Shown piece by piece: positions 1 to 10,942 of a stretch of DNA of 64,000 nucleotides; the stretch's first letter is position 1; every line of letters begins with the position of its first letter. Source of the stretch: Anthostomella pinea. Taxonomy: Eukaryota > Ascomycota > Sordariomycetes > Xylariales > Xylariaceae. Position numbers and translations under genes: made by a program. The notes under the pieces were generated by a model. It made no database searches and was not told the origin of the DNA. It saw only the letters and a list, made by a program, of their open reading frames with translations. Location of the stretch: NCBI GenBank assembly GCA_963556695.1, contig CAUWAG010000013.1, positions 1,798,001 to 1,862,000 of the forward strand. The letters are read 5' to 3'.

Positions 1-1023
1 GGGTTCGGTGGTAGTCTGAAGAAATCAGCTACCACCAGCAACCTCCCCACGCCTGCTGATATGCCCACCCGGGTCCAAACACCCGGTCGATTTGATAGAG
101 TCAAGTCGATCTTGAAGCGACAGCTGAGCGCAAAATCCAAGTCCGGCATTCCACATTTAGCTACCCCTTCCTCAAAGACGTCTAGTCAACAGGCAGCCAC
201 TGATAAGGAGTTGCCTACCGCGCCCCTTACGACCCCTGGAAGGAAGTACGATCGCCATGTGGATTTCACACCTGAGACGAAGCGAGCCGCCATGGCCCAG
301 GAGTCACCCTCACCCGTCAAATCTAGTCTGCCGCGATCAAAGACCCTTACTAAGCTTCCCGCCCCCAACTTTGGCAAGTCCACCAACAGCAAGGGCTCTG
401 CGGCTGGAGTCCAATATCCCGACCTCTCGGCTTACAACGAGGACACGAATGAGGACACGAATGAGGACAAGCCTGATGATATGAAGGAGGGTTTGAACGA
501 GGCTGCCAATGGAAACAAGGCCAAGCCCTTGCCTCCGTCAGTGCCGGGCACGTTCACGTTCCGAAGTGATCATACGATACGCTTTGATAGCACTTCCCCG
601 TCCGGATTTGGTGGATCTTCCGGCCAAGCTAGTCTTCGACACGTTCGCGAGCACGCGATTCCTAAATTCCGCATGCCGGGCAGCTTTCCGTCTGCGGGGG
701 AGCGATCGCCGAACAAGGAGAACATGGCCCCAGGCGTAGGATCAGGATTCCCCCACGGAATGACCAACAAGAAGCGCCACAGAGTCAGCTGGGAAGACGA
801 AGATGACGAGGAAGACGAGGGGTCCAAGCGTGGTGCGAAGAAACTACGAAAGGACCCGCCCGTAGCTGAGGGATATGCCTTGGTCGCACCTCGACTCATG
901 GGCATGGAGTCCCCCGCTAAGAAGGCCAATCGCTCATCCCACACGCCTAGCCCACAGAAGAAGTCCGGCGGCATAAGCCTCAGCAGACTCAACATGCTCG
1001 CTCGGCCTAAGGTCCGCAAGTGA
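1..1023 (+). CDS. C-terminal part of a basic, probably nuclear protein (5' end outside window)
   Basis: The reading frame is open from base 1, so the gene begins upstream; 340 residues are visible and end at TGA 1021-1023. The first in-window ATG (61) is probably internal. The protein is low complexity, rich in Ser, Pro, Lys and Arg. It has TPGR-type motifs (around residues 28 and 78), an acidic stretch followed by a basic Lys/Arg cluster (around residues 260-285) that could be a nuclear localisation signal, a degenerate NEDT repeat (DTNEDTNEDK) and many SP/TP sites typical of CDK substrates. I do not recognise the family. A chromatin or mitotic protein is a guess from composition only. Confidence 0.7.
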   Translation, partial: GFGGSLKKSATTSNLPTPADMPTRVQTPGRFDRVKSILKRQLSAKSKSGIPHLATPSSKTSSQQAATDKELPTAPLTTPGRKYDRHVDFTPETKRAAMAQESPSPVKSSLPRSKTLTKLPAPNFGKSTNSKGSAAGVQYPDLSAYNEDTNEDTNEDKPDDMKEGLNEAANGNKAKPLPPSVPGTFTFRSDHTIRFDSTSPSGFGGSSGQASLRHVREHAIPKFRMPGSFPSAGERSPNKENMAPGVGSGFPHGMTNKKRHRVSWEDEDDEEDEGSKRGAKKLRKDPPVAEGYALVAPRLMGMESPAKKANRSSHTPSPQKKSGGISLSRLNMLARPKVRK

Positions 1024-1969
1024 TCTCCAGGTTTCGACGGGACCAATAAAAGGCTGTATACAGTCACAGGACATTACCGTTGATATTGACCACGGTCAGG
1101 GTGTTCTGGACAATGCAACGGCTGGTTTTGCTGATGTGACATCGCTTGCCTCGAGCTTGCGCTGGGAATATCTGCTTGGATTGCAAAAAGCATACCCAAC
1201 CACATGAATCATTCGAGAGCCGGAGCTTGGTTATTGATTCATTGGAAGGTGGATACTTGCTCTGCTGGTGCTACGCCCTTTGATGACAATGGTTAGCACT
1301 GCGATGACTTCTTTTCCTATTCTTCATGCATTGTGTTGGATTCGGAGTTGCATCCGACTGTGTAAAATTACAATATTCGGCTTGTTCGTGTTATGGCCAG
1401 AGAGGCTCTCTGGAGGAGTTTCTGGCGTCCTTTGCCTTGACAACGCGAGCTGATACTGTGTAAGTAGATTACTCGTCAACGATGTTAGTATATGAGGTTT
1501 ATGATTCTCAGACACATGTGAATATGTCTCCTCGTGGCCCCCGCCACTAATTTCGTGTTCTCGCTTGCGTGCACTTGGGACTATTCCTTCCTCGACCTAC
1601 AAAAGCCACACCGACTGTACCTTCTTTCCTGGCGGCTTAATGGCATTAATATGCGGGTTCATTTTCTCATGTCCCATCCTACGTGTTGTATGCTTTGACT
1701 TCCAAATTGAAATTACCACATCGCCAACATTGAAGTTGGAACTGCTTATTAAGTTTGCAGACTTCGTAACAACATCATTCGTTTTGCTCTAGCTCACCAG
1801 CGTCACTCGCTCTTCGCTCAAAGGAACTTGCAAGGCCTCACAATTCTATCAACGGCAGACCTACTTCAAGATTACAGTCGGATTCAGTTCGCTACGCCCG
1901 GGCACGTTTAATAACAACAATCGTTATACTATACACGTTACCTAAGTACACAATCAGTCAGTTCCCACG
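1024..1969. other. Intergenic, 3' region of first gene and 5' region of LIM gene
   Basis: No convincing coding frame. The short ATG frames here lack domains or splice context. The last ~150 bp before 1970 are A/C-rich and probably the LIM gene leader. Confidence 0.5.
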
Positions 1970-4008
1970 ATGCCACCACCACAATCATCCGGTAACGACC
2001 AGACCCAACAACAACCGACACACCCACACCCACACCCACATCCACACCCGCACGAACTCTTCACCTGCACCTTCTGCTGGCACCTCTCGCGCGGGCCCCC
2101 GCACGTCCTCGGCCGCGCCGCCCGCCTGACGTGCGAGTCCTGCTACCGCAGCCTCATCGACCTGGCCATCTGCTAGGTGTGCGGCGAGGTCGTCTGCCGC
2201 GGCGACGAGACCGTCAGCCTAGGGTGGTGCTTCTGGCACCGCGCCTGCTACGGCTGCCTGCTGTGCGGGAGCCGGCTCGTGGTAACGGCGCCGACGGTGG
2301 CGCAGCTGTTCCTGCGGGATGGCGTTGGCGAGGAGCTGGAGGGGGGTGGTGCGGATGCTGGGGAAGGGGAAAGAGAGGGAGACGAGGCCGGTCTGGGCCT
2401 GGGGCGCGGTTGTTGCGAGATTACGGATATTCCCATGTGCGCCAACTGCGTCGTCGGCTGCGAGACAGACGACCGGCACACGGTGACGCAGAAGGCGCTG
2501 CGGAGGGTCGACAGGGTGGACGGCGGGTTGAGCCGCAAGAGGTGGGAGAGGCGGGAGTCCATTATCAATGCCAAGGGAGCGATCAGGAGGGTGCCTGCCA
2601 AAATGTAGAGAGTTGAGGAGGTGAGTACCTAAGCATGGTGGTCAAGTACCCCTACTTCAGGCATGATCTGGCTGACAATAAATAGGGGTATTCAGAGCAT
2701 CGACCGCAACTGCAACCCTCGCCCCTCGACCCTCAACAACGCTCCCGTTGGACAGGAGACGGAGCCAACAGCGGCTCAGGCCAGTCGCCGGCGAACAATG
2801 GGCTCTGCACCGTCCCCCTGGACTCGGCCATCTACATCTCGATCCTCGTCCCCATGGGCGAGCCCGCCTTCAAGCCCAACCCCACGAAACCGATACCGCG
2901 CTGGATGCAGCTGCTCCCGGGCCATGGAAGACGGCACAGACGCCACGAACCCCGACCGCACTCGGTCCTCGACGAGCACTTCGCTTCCCCATCCACCTTT
3001 ACGGTAGACGACCCGGCCTCGGCGCCGTACACGGTCTGCCCCACGAGCCGTACACAGACACCACACACGGGCCGCCCGACGAGCCGCACAGAGACGCCGC
3101 AAACGGTGTTCCCAAGGAGCCGCTCGCAGACGCCAAAGCTGCGACGCCGCAAGTCCCACGATTCGATCGGCTCACACTACTCCGAGCGCGAGAGCGCCGT
3201 CGACCCACTGTTCAAGGACATGCCGCCGTTCAGAGACACGCCATTCAGGGACAGCCCGTTCAGTGACAAGCCGTTCAGGAACAGCCCCTTCAAGCCGTCC
3301 AGGGGCCTCTCCTTCGTAACCGACGAGCCCCTAAAGCGGCCGTCCTCGCGCCTCGCGCATACTCTGAGCAGCAACAGCGAGGACAGCCGACCAAGCTACC
3401 GCCGTGCAGAGTCCTCTTCCTCGACTATTCGATACCTCCAGACACACCTCGAGACGCCTCCCACCACCACCAACCAACCCCAGCTGGGTCTCTACCAACC
3501 CCGCCAGTTCTCGCCCGGGCAGTTCTCACCCCTCGGATCCGGGCACGATGTACCACCGTCTGTGAAGACGATCGCGGCAGAACCACCCCAGCCGTCTCCG
3601 CAGGAGCACCCGAAGCGTGCCGCCTCCCCGCTCACGGAGCACATCACAGCGCAGCTGCAGCGCCACGCGCAACGGACGCCGCCCGCGCAGTCGCGCGAGT
3701 TCCTCAATCTGTACCGGCCGAGCGGCGGGTCGACGCGGATGACAAACACCACCACCACCACCACCAAATCGACCGCTGTCGCGGGACGCAGCAGCGCGAG
3801 GCTGATGGGCGATGGAGGACGGCCGTACCGGGAGTTGAATGTGCGCTCGTCGATTGTGAGTCTGAAACCGAGTCTGGACCACGACGTCGTGGGCACGGCG
3901 GAGACGCCGCGCCCAGTGGCGCGCAAGAGGTCGAGTTTGCAGGCGGAGCTGCGGAAGATCTTTTGGGGGAGGGGTGGTGGTGGTAGTGGTGCTGTTACCG
4001 GTGCTTGA
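1970..4008 (+). CDS. Fungal LIM-domain protein gene interrupted by in-frame UAG
   Basis: One reading frame runs from ATG 1970 through 2174-2176 (TAG) to 2620, then after a 65-bp intron (donor GTGAGT at 2621, acceptor AATAG ending 2685) to the stop at 4008. The N-terminus has a His-Pro repeat. The LIM-like zinc region has CTFC, CESC, C-stop-VC, HRAC/CLLC and MCANC pairs, so the TAG replaces the residue after Cys in a CxxC pair. I expect Trp there (TGG), from the usual fungal CWVCGE pattern. A second TAG lies at 2606-2608 just before the intron; a weak alternative donor (GTGCCT, 2591) would remove it in frame. Exon 2 contains the conserved IPRWMQLLP segment and a long disordered Ser/Thr/Pro tail with repeated PF and TSRTxTP motifs. 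Read through, the product is about 657 residues. LIM proteins are protein-protein adaptors. The gene is either a recent pseudogene, recoded, or affected by a sequence error. Confidence 0.75.
2017..2053 (+). repeat. His-Pro codon repeat
   Basis: A CACCCA/CACCCG-type microsatellite encodes alternating His-Pro near the N-terminus of the LIM protein. It could bind metal or be neutral low complexity. Confidence 0.6.
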
Positions 4009-4451
4009 GTGCTCACGGATGGGCCACTTTATCACAGTGCTAGATTGTATTGTTTCCGATAGGAATAGAATTAAAGTCAAGACACTATTTCATATTGACA
4101 TTACTATTCTGCGTCAGAGTGAATACTCGGTAACTTCTGGCAGGACTACGACATCAGCACAAATCACACGGGACAAGGCGACAAGTTGGTCCGTAATGAA
4201 GTTCATTCATTACTCTCGTGAAAGCCCAAAGTATCCATCATTCAGACAACATTCCATCCTTCCCAAGGAGAAGACGACCGCGGAAAGCTCATTTTGGCGG
4301 AACTGAACTCTGAACTCCTTCGCCTCAACTGTAGACCACCATAAAGTGAATCGGGGAATCAATCACAAAGAAACACGGCCCCAAGGGTATATCCTAACCA
4401 TCCAATCCTTCCACCCATTCATCGCACGCTGACATGACCCGCTCGGTGCGC
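4009..4451. other. Convergent 3' regions of LIM gene and small membrane gene
   Basis: No coding frame with support. AT-richer DNA just after 4020 probably includes the LIM gene 3' UTR. Confidence 0.5.
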
Positions 4452-4853
4452 TTAGGCGGCCTTCTTGTTCTTGAGTGTGGAGCTGATGGGTGCGGTTCCC
4501 TGGCGCTGCGTGTAGAGCATGTATGCGAAGACGGCAGCGGCGACGGTGCCGAGGATGAAGAAGTTGTCTGCGAGGGGGTTGGTTGTCAGTGCCTGGATCC
4601 CGTGACATTATATGTTCTGGCCGAACAAGGGCGAGAGTTGGGTACGGGAGACGAAGGGAGAGAACAACGGAGGGGAGAGTAACTTACGGATGGCGAAGCC
4701 GAGGGTGCCCTCGACGAAGTTGACGAAGCCCTGGAACAGGCTGAGGATGCCGTTGAGGATGGCGCCGAAGAAGGAGAGGATGGCGCCGAAGAGGCCCTGG
4801 ATCATCTCGATGACCGACTGGAAGAGGTGGCCGATTCCTGATGCGATGCCCAT
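4452..4853 (-). CDS. Small conserved fungal membrane protein, 93 aa
   Basis: Two exons: 4853-4688 and 4567-4452. The donor is GTAAGTTAC, the acceptor CTCGCAG, and the split codon gives His. The first 50 residues are strongly amphipathic or hydrophobic (repeated GxxxSxFxGIL pattern), followed by a clear transmembrane segment (around 58-74, FFILGTVAAAVFAYML) and a short basic tail ending in KKAA. A dilysine-like C-terminus suggests an ER or endomembrane location, but this is inference. It resembles a widespread ascomycete family of about 90-residue proteins of unknown function. Confidence 0.75.
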
Positions 4854-6003
4854 GATGGCGGTTTATTGTGTGTATGTTGGTATGGGTTTGGTAGTGGTGG
4901 TTTGGTCAAGTAGTGATGGTAGGTAGTTGCTGTTGTTGTTTACTTCGGAGAGGGAGGTCAAGGTGTGGCTAGAGAGGTGCAGGTGGTGGATGATGTAGGT
5001 GTTTTTGTAGTCAAAGGAACAGAGCTATCTTTACCTCAGCTTTCAGGAACGTCCATCATTCCACTTCAGCTTACCTGTCGTTTGCAAAGGAAAAGGCTAC
5101 GTATGCGCCACAGGCAGGCTACGTCAGCGCCCCAAAGCGTGCGCCAGGGACACTCTCGTAGCAAACACTCCGGATCCCTTGTACATAGTACTGTGGCACG
5201 GCAGGCATTGAAGGCAGGTTCGTGCAAACAAAGCAGGCCCGGTAACAGAAAGTTGGCGTGAGGCTGCCCGTTGAATGCGAATCGCGATCGAAGCCGTCGT
5301 GGGAGTTGGCACCTTACCGCATCCAGCAATGACGTCACTGCCTTGCAGACCCAGAACCGAAAGACGTCAAAGGCGGGGACCTCACCTGCATGAACCCACA
5401 ATGGATTGCGGGGCAAGCCTTATGGAATTGACCGTCGTTATAGCGCCCTCCTTGAAACAGCAATCACAGGCTTCGCTGCCACACCTCATTGGCCCGAGGT
5501 CAGGAACCGGCTCCCGTGGGCCGTGGCTAACGAGGTGACGATGTGCTACTAATGATACCCCGGATTTCATAGTTCCAAACTTCAATGATGGACTGCTTGC
5601 TATGATAAGGCGACCTCAGAATGCCTTAGGTACAGCTTGCTTTGACGAGAGCTAAGAGCGACGGCAACTAGGAACCCAAAACCAGCAAGCGTCATCAGCG
5701 CAACGTGTTATGATCTCTTACCTGCTTGAACCTGGCGGTTATTCATTCGCCTGCAAGCCCGGTTATGCCCATAACAAAGCTAGTTGAACGTTCCAGCTCA
5801 GTTGATATCGGGGTTTCTGACAGGCTGTCTAGATTCCGGCATCAGACGTCCCTTCGGCCGTATGACGAATTGGCAGGTTCTTGAATGCCAGGAGTGACGA
5901 TGAGCCAGCATGAATACCTCCTGAGTCGTGAGTAAAGAGTATAACGTTCCAAGCTTTGCTCTTGGAATTTCCACACTACAACTAAAATATACCAGCCCTT
6001 GTC
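4854..6003. other. Intergenic, no gene recognised
   Basis: Several short frames on both strands, none with motifs, splice structure or biased codon use. It holds the promoter of the small membrane gene at its left end. Confidence 0.5.
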
Positions 6004-7742
6004 TCACCCTGAAGCAATAACCACTTGCGTCTTACTCTTTCCCATCTTCACAGTCCAGTTTCCTGCGCCTTTCCTAGGCTTTGCTTCTACCTCGACATCC
6101 TTGAGCGGGTTGAAGACCGCCACCACGTCGTTGTAGTCGATAGCTGGGTTCTTTTCCCACTCACTGTTGCTCGCTACCGGCACGAGGTGGTACTGTACTG
6201 CGAGCAACGCCACAGTAATCAAGATTTCTGTCGTTGCGAACTGCCTAGCCGGGCAAAGGTGAAGTGGCGTGCCCCAGGCGAGGAACCCGGCTGGTAGCGG
6301 AGCGAACGGCTTGGAGCCGGGCTGTTTCGCTTCACTATTCCTGTTTCCACGAAGCGGTACGGATCAAATGTCTTTGCTGTAGGGCCCCAGACGCTCTCGT
6401 CATAATGAATCGGCGCGCCGGGCATCTGCACATAATTACCCTTGCGCAAGAGGTAGCGCCCGTTGTCGATGAACATGGAGAGCAAGATGGCGCATTGTGT
6501 CTTGAGAGCCGTAATATCTAGCGTGTGCTGCGCTGTGCCTTCTCCGTCCTTGTCTCCCTCATCCCTCGTGATCGCATGTTCCTCTAACTCATCCCTGACT
6601 TCTTCAAGCAGAGCAGGTCGTGAAAACAGCTCCCAGATAGTCCAATACAGCGTCGGGGCCGTGTTGCTAAATATGGCCACACAGAAAAGGGTCTCCTGCT
6701 TTGCGGCGTCCTCGAAGTCCATTCCGGCAGCCTTTACGATACGCTGACGGTCGAGGAGCACCTTTGAAGTATCGTCTCGCAGCTCGCGACACCACTTGAA
6801 GAAGGCTTTGTGCACCACTTTCCGCTCCTTGTTAGCTTTGCCAAAGAAGTCCAAGCCAGCCATGTGTGAGTGGAGGTGGGCTTGCCATCCCCTGTGGGTG
6901 CTTCAGTCAGCCCACTCTCAAACCGACGGATAGCATTATGAGAGTCCAAGTCACCAGGTCCGTATCGAGACGATCAGGACCAAAGCGATGAACACGGACC
7001 ATAATGCCTTCTCAACCTCCGCGCAGCTGTTCGCTTCGACGATCACATGCTTCGTCGACTCTAGCAGGCCCATGGGCTTTTCTTTGCCCTCATTGGAAAT
7101 ACCATCAACCAGAGAGATTACCGAATTAGCCATGCGCAGATTTTGGTTATCCTGGTGAGAGCCGGGCAACAGCGCAATCTTGACAACTTGACTATACTCG
7201 TCGACGAGCGGTCCATTAAACAAGTCACATGCCGGCTCCGAGTTACCCGCCATGTCGCGTGCCGCCACATTCGTGAAGGGGCGGAAAGAAAGCGTCTTGG
7301 AGGCCTTCTGGATCAACGGGATGAGACGCCGAGACCTGCTCAACGTAGAGCTTGAGGGCGACGACGTCGAGGGCGTAGATCTCATTCTCGGTCTCGCGCT
7401 GTCTATAGGGTCAGAGCCATGGCTTGAGCAGCATTCGTAGAACCCTCTGTCGAACAATAACAACTGGACCCGGCCCCTGTCCCTTGATATATGTGTTTCG
7501 AAGTAGGTTCCATACGGGACACCAGGCACCCCGCATATGATTCAGGTCGCCGGTGCAACTTACCTAGTCTGGCTGTAGTATGCCGAACCATACCTGACGA
7601 TGCCGAGAACGTGGCCGATGAACGGTATTCGGGGTCGCACACGCCTCGGCTCGCGGGGATCGTCCCGGAGGCCAAATGCAAAGTCCGCAGCATAAGCCAA
7701 AGCGACCAACCCGGCAAGGGTGTAGGCTAACTCGTACAACAT
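6004..7742 (-). pseudogene. Decayed cytochrome P450 (CYP7/CYP8-like)
   Basis: The start is ATG 7742 with a hydrophobic anchor (LYELAYTLAGLVALAY), then a proline-rich hinge (RPRIPFIGHVLG). Conserved blocks follow in shifting frames: KTLSFRPFTNVAAR, DQNLRMANSVI, FSNTAPTLYWTIWELF (I-helix region), IDNGRYLLRKG, PGAPIHYDESVWG and a haem-binding segment near 6225-6260 reading HLCPARQFA. Lesions: the K-helix ExxR region is deleted near 6470 (ILLSMF joins IDNGRY directly); a frameshift near 6325-6340 separates the haem segment from the upstream frame; further shifts lie around 6950-7450. The haem loop has CPAR instead of the usual CPGR. Without ExxR it cannot be a working P450. It is divergent to the AYR1-like reductase, so the two may once have formed a small metabolic pair. 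Confidence 0.75.
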
Positions 7743-8001
7743 CGCAAATCTACAAGCAACCGGACCTTGTTGCCGATATAGCAAGGCAACCATGGTTAAA
7801 ATGAGAATATGAGCATTCGAGGGACGCGTCTTGAGCTTGGAGGTAAGGAGAAGCCAAGCCCATGTAGTGGTAGAAATGGTCCAGGGGGGCATGCAAAGTC
7901 TTCATGCAGGACCAACCAACAAACCAGCCCCCAGGACCCCAAAAGATGTCGGCAACGCTGCAGCGAAGAACATCCATCTCCACACGGCCTGCCTGAGTGC
8001 C

Positions 8002-9012
8002 ATGCCTCTGAAGACAATTCTGGTGACGGGCTGCTCCGCGGGGGGCATCGGCGCTGCCATCTGCGGTGCGCTGGCCACGCGCGGCCACCACGTCTTCGTG
8101 ACCGCGCGGGACACATCCAAGGTTCCGGAAAGCCTGTCCGCCCTATCCAATGTCACTGTCCTCAGACTCGACGTCTGCTGGACCGAGTCGGTCAGCGAGA
8201 CGGCCAAGCTCGTCGCCGAGAGTGGCCGCGGCCTCGATGTGCTCGTCAACAATGCCGGCGCCGGCTACGCCATGCCGTTGCTCGACGTCGACATTGAGCG
8301 TGCTCAGAGGCTCTACGACCTCAACGTCTGGGGCCCCATCCGCGCGGTACAAGCCTTCTCCAAGCTTCTGATTGCCAGTCGGGGCCGTGTCGTCAACATA
8401 AGTACCGTTGGAGCAGTTGTGAACACTCCGTGGATAGGTATGTCGCCATAACTAGGTACTCACCATGACCGTACTCACTCGTGCTGCATGGTTGACCTCT
8501 ACGCGTCAAACACAGGTACATATGCCTCGTCCAAAGCCGCCTTGACAAACTTGTCCGAGACTCTGCGCCTGGAGCTGTCTCCTTTGGGTGTCACGGTCGT
8601 CGCGATCATGTGCGGCACCATAAACAGCCTATTCCACAATAACGACCCAGACTTCCACCTGCCGCCAACTTCCTTGTACATGCCAATCGAGAAGACGATT
8701 GCCGGCTGGGCAAGCGCCGAGCTGAAGCCAAAGGGCATACCGGCTGAGCAGTTTGCCGAGATGCTGGTCGAAGATATGGGCGGGAGCGGGACGGCCGGAC
8801 TGGTCTGGAAGGGACCGAATTCTAGTGGGATCAAGTTCGTGTCGCAGTTCCTGCCCCAGTTCTTGGCAGTAAGTCCATTCTCCCCGTCTCTTGCAAGTCT
8901 AGCGAGTTGGAGTCGGAGCCGAGGGCTAACCTGTGCGACTGTCTGCCTCTAGGATTTTGTGGTGAGCTATACGCAGGGCTTGAAAGAACTCAAAGGGCAC
9001 AGGGCTGGATAG
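8002..9012 (+). CDS. Short-chain dehydrogenase/reductase, AYR1-like, 282 aa
   Basis: Three exons: 8002-8437, 8516-8868, 8953-9012, with phases that agree (GTATGT, GTAAGT donors). The N-terminal Rossmann motif is TGCSAGGIG (residues 9-17), then a DVxx cofactor loop, NNAGAG (around 90-95), the catalytic Ser region NISTVGA and YASSK with catalytic Tyr and Lys just after intron 1. The CSxGGIG form and length match the NADPH-dependent 1-acyl-dihydroxyacetone-phosphate reductase group (yeast Ayr1), which acts in ether or glycerolipid synthesis on lipid droplets and ER. Many fungal paralogues act on other substrates, so the exact reaction is open. It starts 260 bp from the P450 start, on the opposite strand. 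Confidence 0.85.
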
Positions 9013-9159
9013 GGACAGACGTAGAACGCTCGTGGCAGGTAAACAATGCAAAGCCCTTTTCCAGTGTTGCAACCTCGTGTTTCACATCATTGCAGGTGAT
9101 GTACTGCGATCGCACTTGAAAAGGTGACGCATCGTAAAATCTATTACCACGCATTAAAT

Positions 9160-10362
9160 CTATTTCTCCTCCGAATACGACCCACGCAGTCCTCCTTGCG
9201 CGACCGCAAACGTCCCGGCCTCGTCGTCTGCGGTGATGAAGGCTCCAGTGAAGAACGGCGCAGCAAGCGTGCACGCATCGTAACCCTGCTGGATCTGAAT
9301 TCCGCACTTATCAGTTTCTCCAAGGAAGTCTCCCGAGCCTTTGGCATAGTTCCGCAGCGGGATCTTGACAGTAACAGACTCCCCGTCCTTGGCACCATCA
9401 AAGAGATAGTCAATCGTCGCGTTGGCCGGGATGTCGTCGCAGGCCGAGGGATACGCGATGAAGCCCTGCAGGTCCACCAGGCCCGTAGCATCAAGGAACT
9501 CCGTCTCGTTCGTGAACGGGAGCGTGTCGAAGATGGACCCCGAGTCGATCAGACAGTCCGAGGTACTGTTTTCCAGCGCTACAATACCGCCGTTGATCGT
9601 GACTTTCGGCACGCCGACAAAGTAGCCCACACTCGACGGCGAGCTGAACAGCGGCAGCTCCACTAGCTCGCCACTGTACTTGGTGTGGTCGACGGCGCCG
9701 ATCAGCGCGGTCCCGTTCAGCGGCGCCGTCGCCGCGCCCTCGTTCGCTTCGAACCACATGCTCAAAACCTTGGACGTCACAGTCCCTTGGTCCAACAGGT
9801 CCTGGCGGAACGACGGGCCTGTCGTCGTGTTGGCGAAGGGTGCCAGGCCCAGGATACCCGTCTCGTGGTCAAGGCCCGCGCAGCTGCCGTCATCGTACTG
9901 GCGGTACATGGCCGACTCGGCAACGGCAACGCGGACGCCGACGACGCTCTCAGAGGCGTCGGGGAAGGCGGCGTTGACGGTGTCGTTGACGGTGAAAGTG
10001 CTGTCGATGAATTTGGAGTTGCCGCCGTAGGCGTACTCGGCGGGGCCGAATGCCTCGGGCGCGGTGGCGGCGTTCGAGGCGGTGTAGTTGTAGAAGGGAG
10101 AGGCGGTCTCATTGCATGGGCCTGGGACACCGAGATATTGAGAGCCGTAGTTGACAGTGGCGTTGGGTCCGAATATCCAAAAGTTTGCGGAACCTGTGTC
10201 TGCGACGACGCTCAGAGGCTCCCCTTCCGGGTGCCCCATCCGGAACGTGGTCATGACTTGGCTGGATCCATCGCCGTACGCGAGAGACAGTGGGAGGGAC
10301 ACTGAATCCTGAAGCGCAGCAGCGCCTTGGGCCAAGAGCGCTCCGAAAATTAAACTTGCCAT
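9160..10362 (-). CDS. Secreted aspartic protease (family A1), 400 aa
   Basis: Single exon. I chose ATG 10362 rather than the longer non-ATG frame because it places a signal peptide (SLIFGALLAQGAAAL) at the N-terminus. Both catalytic motifs are present: VADTGSANFW (around residue 50) and CLIDSGSIFDTLP (around 265). The protein has many N-glycosylation sequons (NAT, NYT, NDT, NTT, NGT, NST, NET). It lacks a C-terminal GPI-type hydrophobic tail, so it is probably soluble in the medium or wall. The fold is pepsin-like and acts at acid pH. The start of the mature enzyme is unclear because there is almost no propeptide. It converges with the reductase gene, 147 bp apart. Confidence 0.9.
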   Translation of the reverse strand: MASLIFGALLAQGAAALQDSVSLPLSLAYGDGSSQVMTTFRMGHPEGEPLSVVADTGSANFWIFGPNATVNYGSQYLGVPGPCNETASPFYNYTASNAATAPEAFGPAEYAYGGNSKFIDSTFTVNDTVNAAFPDASESVVGVRVAVAESAMYRQYDDGSCAGLDHETGILGLAPFANTTTGPSFRQDLLDQGTVTSKVLSMWFEANEGAATAPLNGTALIGAVDHTKYSGELVELPLFSSPSSVGYFVGVPKVTINGGIVALENSTSDCLIDSGSIFDTLPFTNETEFLDATGLVDLQGFIAYPSACDDIPANATIDYLFDGAKDGESVTVKIPLRNYAKGSGDFLGETDKCGIQIQQGYDACTLAAPFFTGAFITADDEAGTFAVAQGGLRGSYSEEK

Positions 10363-10901
10363 GGTGGAAAAGCCTCGAGAGTACAATGGCAGCGGACGAG
10401 AAGCAGATTCACGAGATTCAAAAGGAGAGCGGCATCGTGTGCCTTTTCACTCAATCTGTCAATCCAAATGCAGGCCGGTGACGGGCTATTTTATTATGCC
10501 GACACTACTTTACAAATGCTACATGTAATTAGACAATACGAGGTTTCAAGGTTCATGCGGAGCCGCCATCTTCGTATCGCCCGGGACTGCCGGGGTCGGC
10601 ACATCTCTAACGGATATACTCCCGTACTTGGGTAGTGCCGGGCGGGGGGCCATAAACGTGCAACTTCGCTCCACGTCGCGTTACCTTACTGAACGACGTC
10701 GGATGTGGATCCGGATGGCGAGCGACGTCATGCCCAACGATGAAGTGACATGGAAGTCTGGCGGTCTGAAGTCCCGTCACTAATCGCGCAAGCGGCAACC
10801 CACCGGCTTAAAGCCTTTCATGCCATCGACGCACCAGAGTCCGACGCTCGTCCACCCGAGCCGCTCTGCCGTGTCATGATCGCCAGCCCAGCCCAGCCCA
10901 C

Positions 10902-10942
10902 CTCACACCTCACACCTCACACCTCACACCTCACACCTCACC
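10902..10942. repeat. CTCACAC tandem repeat, about 5.8 copies
   Basis: Seven-base unit repeated head to tail, visible directly. No coding role. Confidence 0.85.

Noticed and set aside
2131..2176. Intron ending at TAG 2176 to remove the LIM stop
   Set aside because: It would be only about 46 bp, lacks a branch site and would delete zinc-ligand cysteines.
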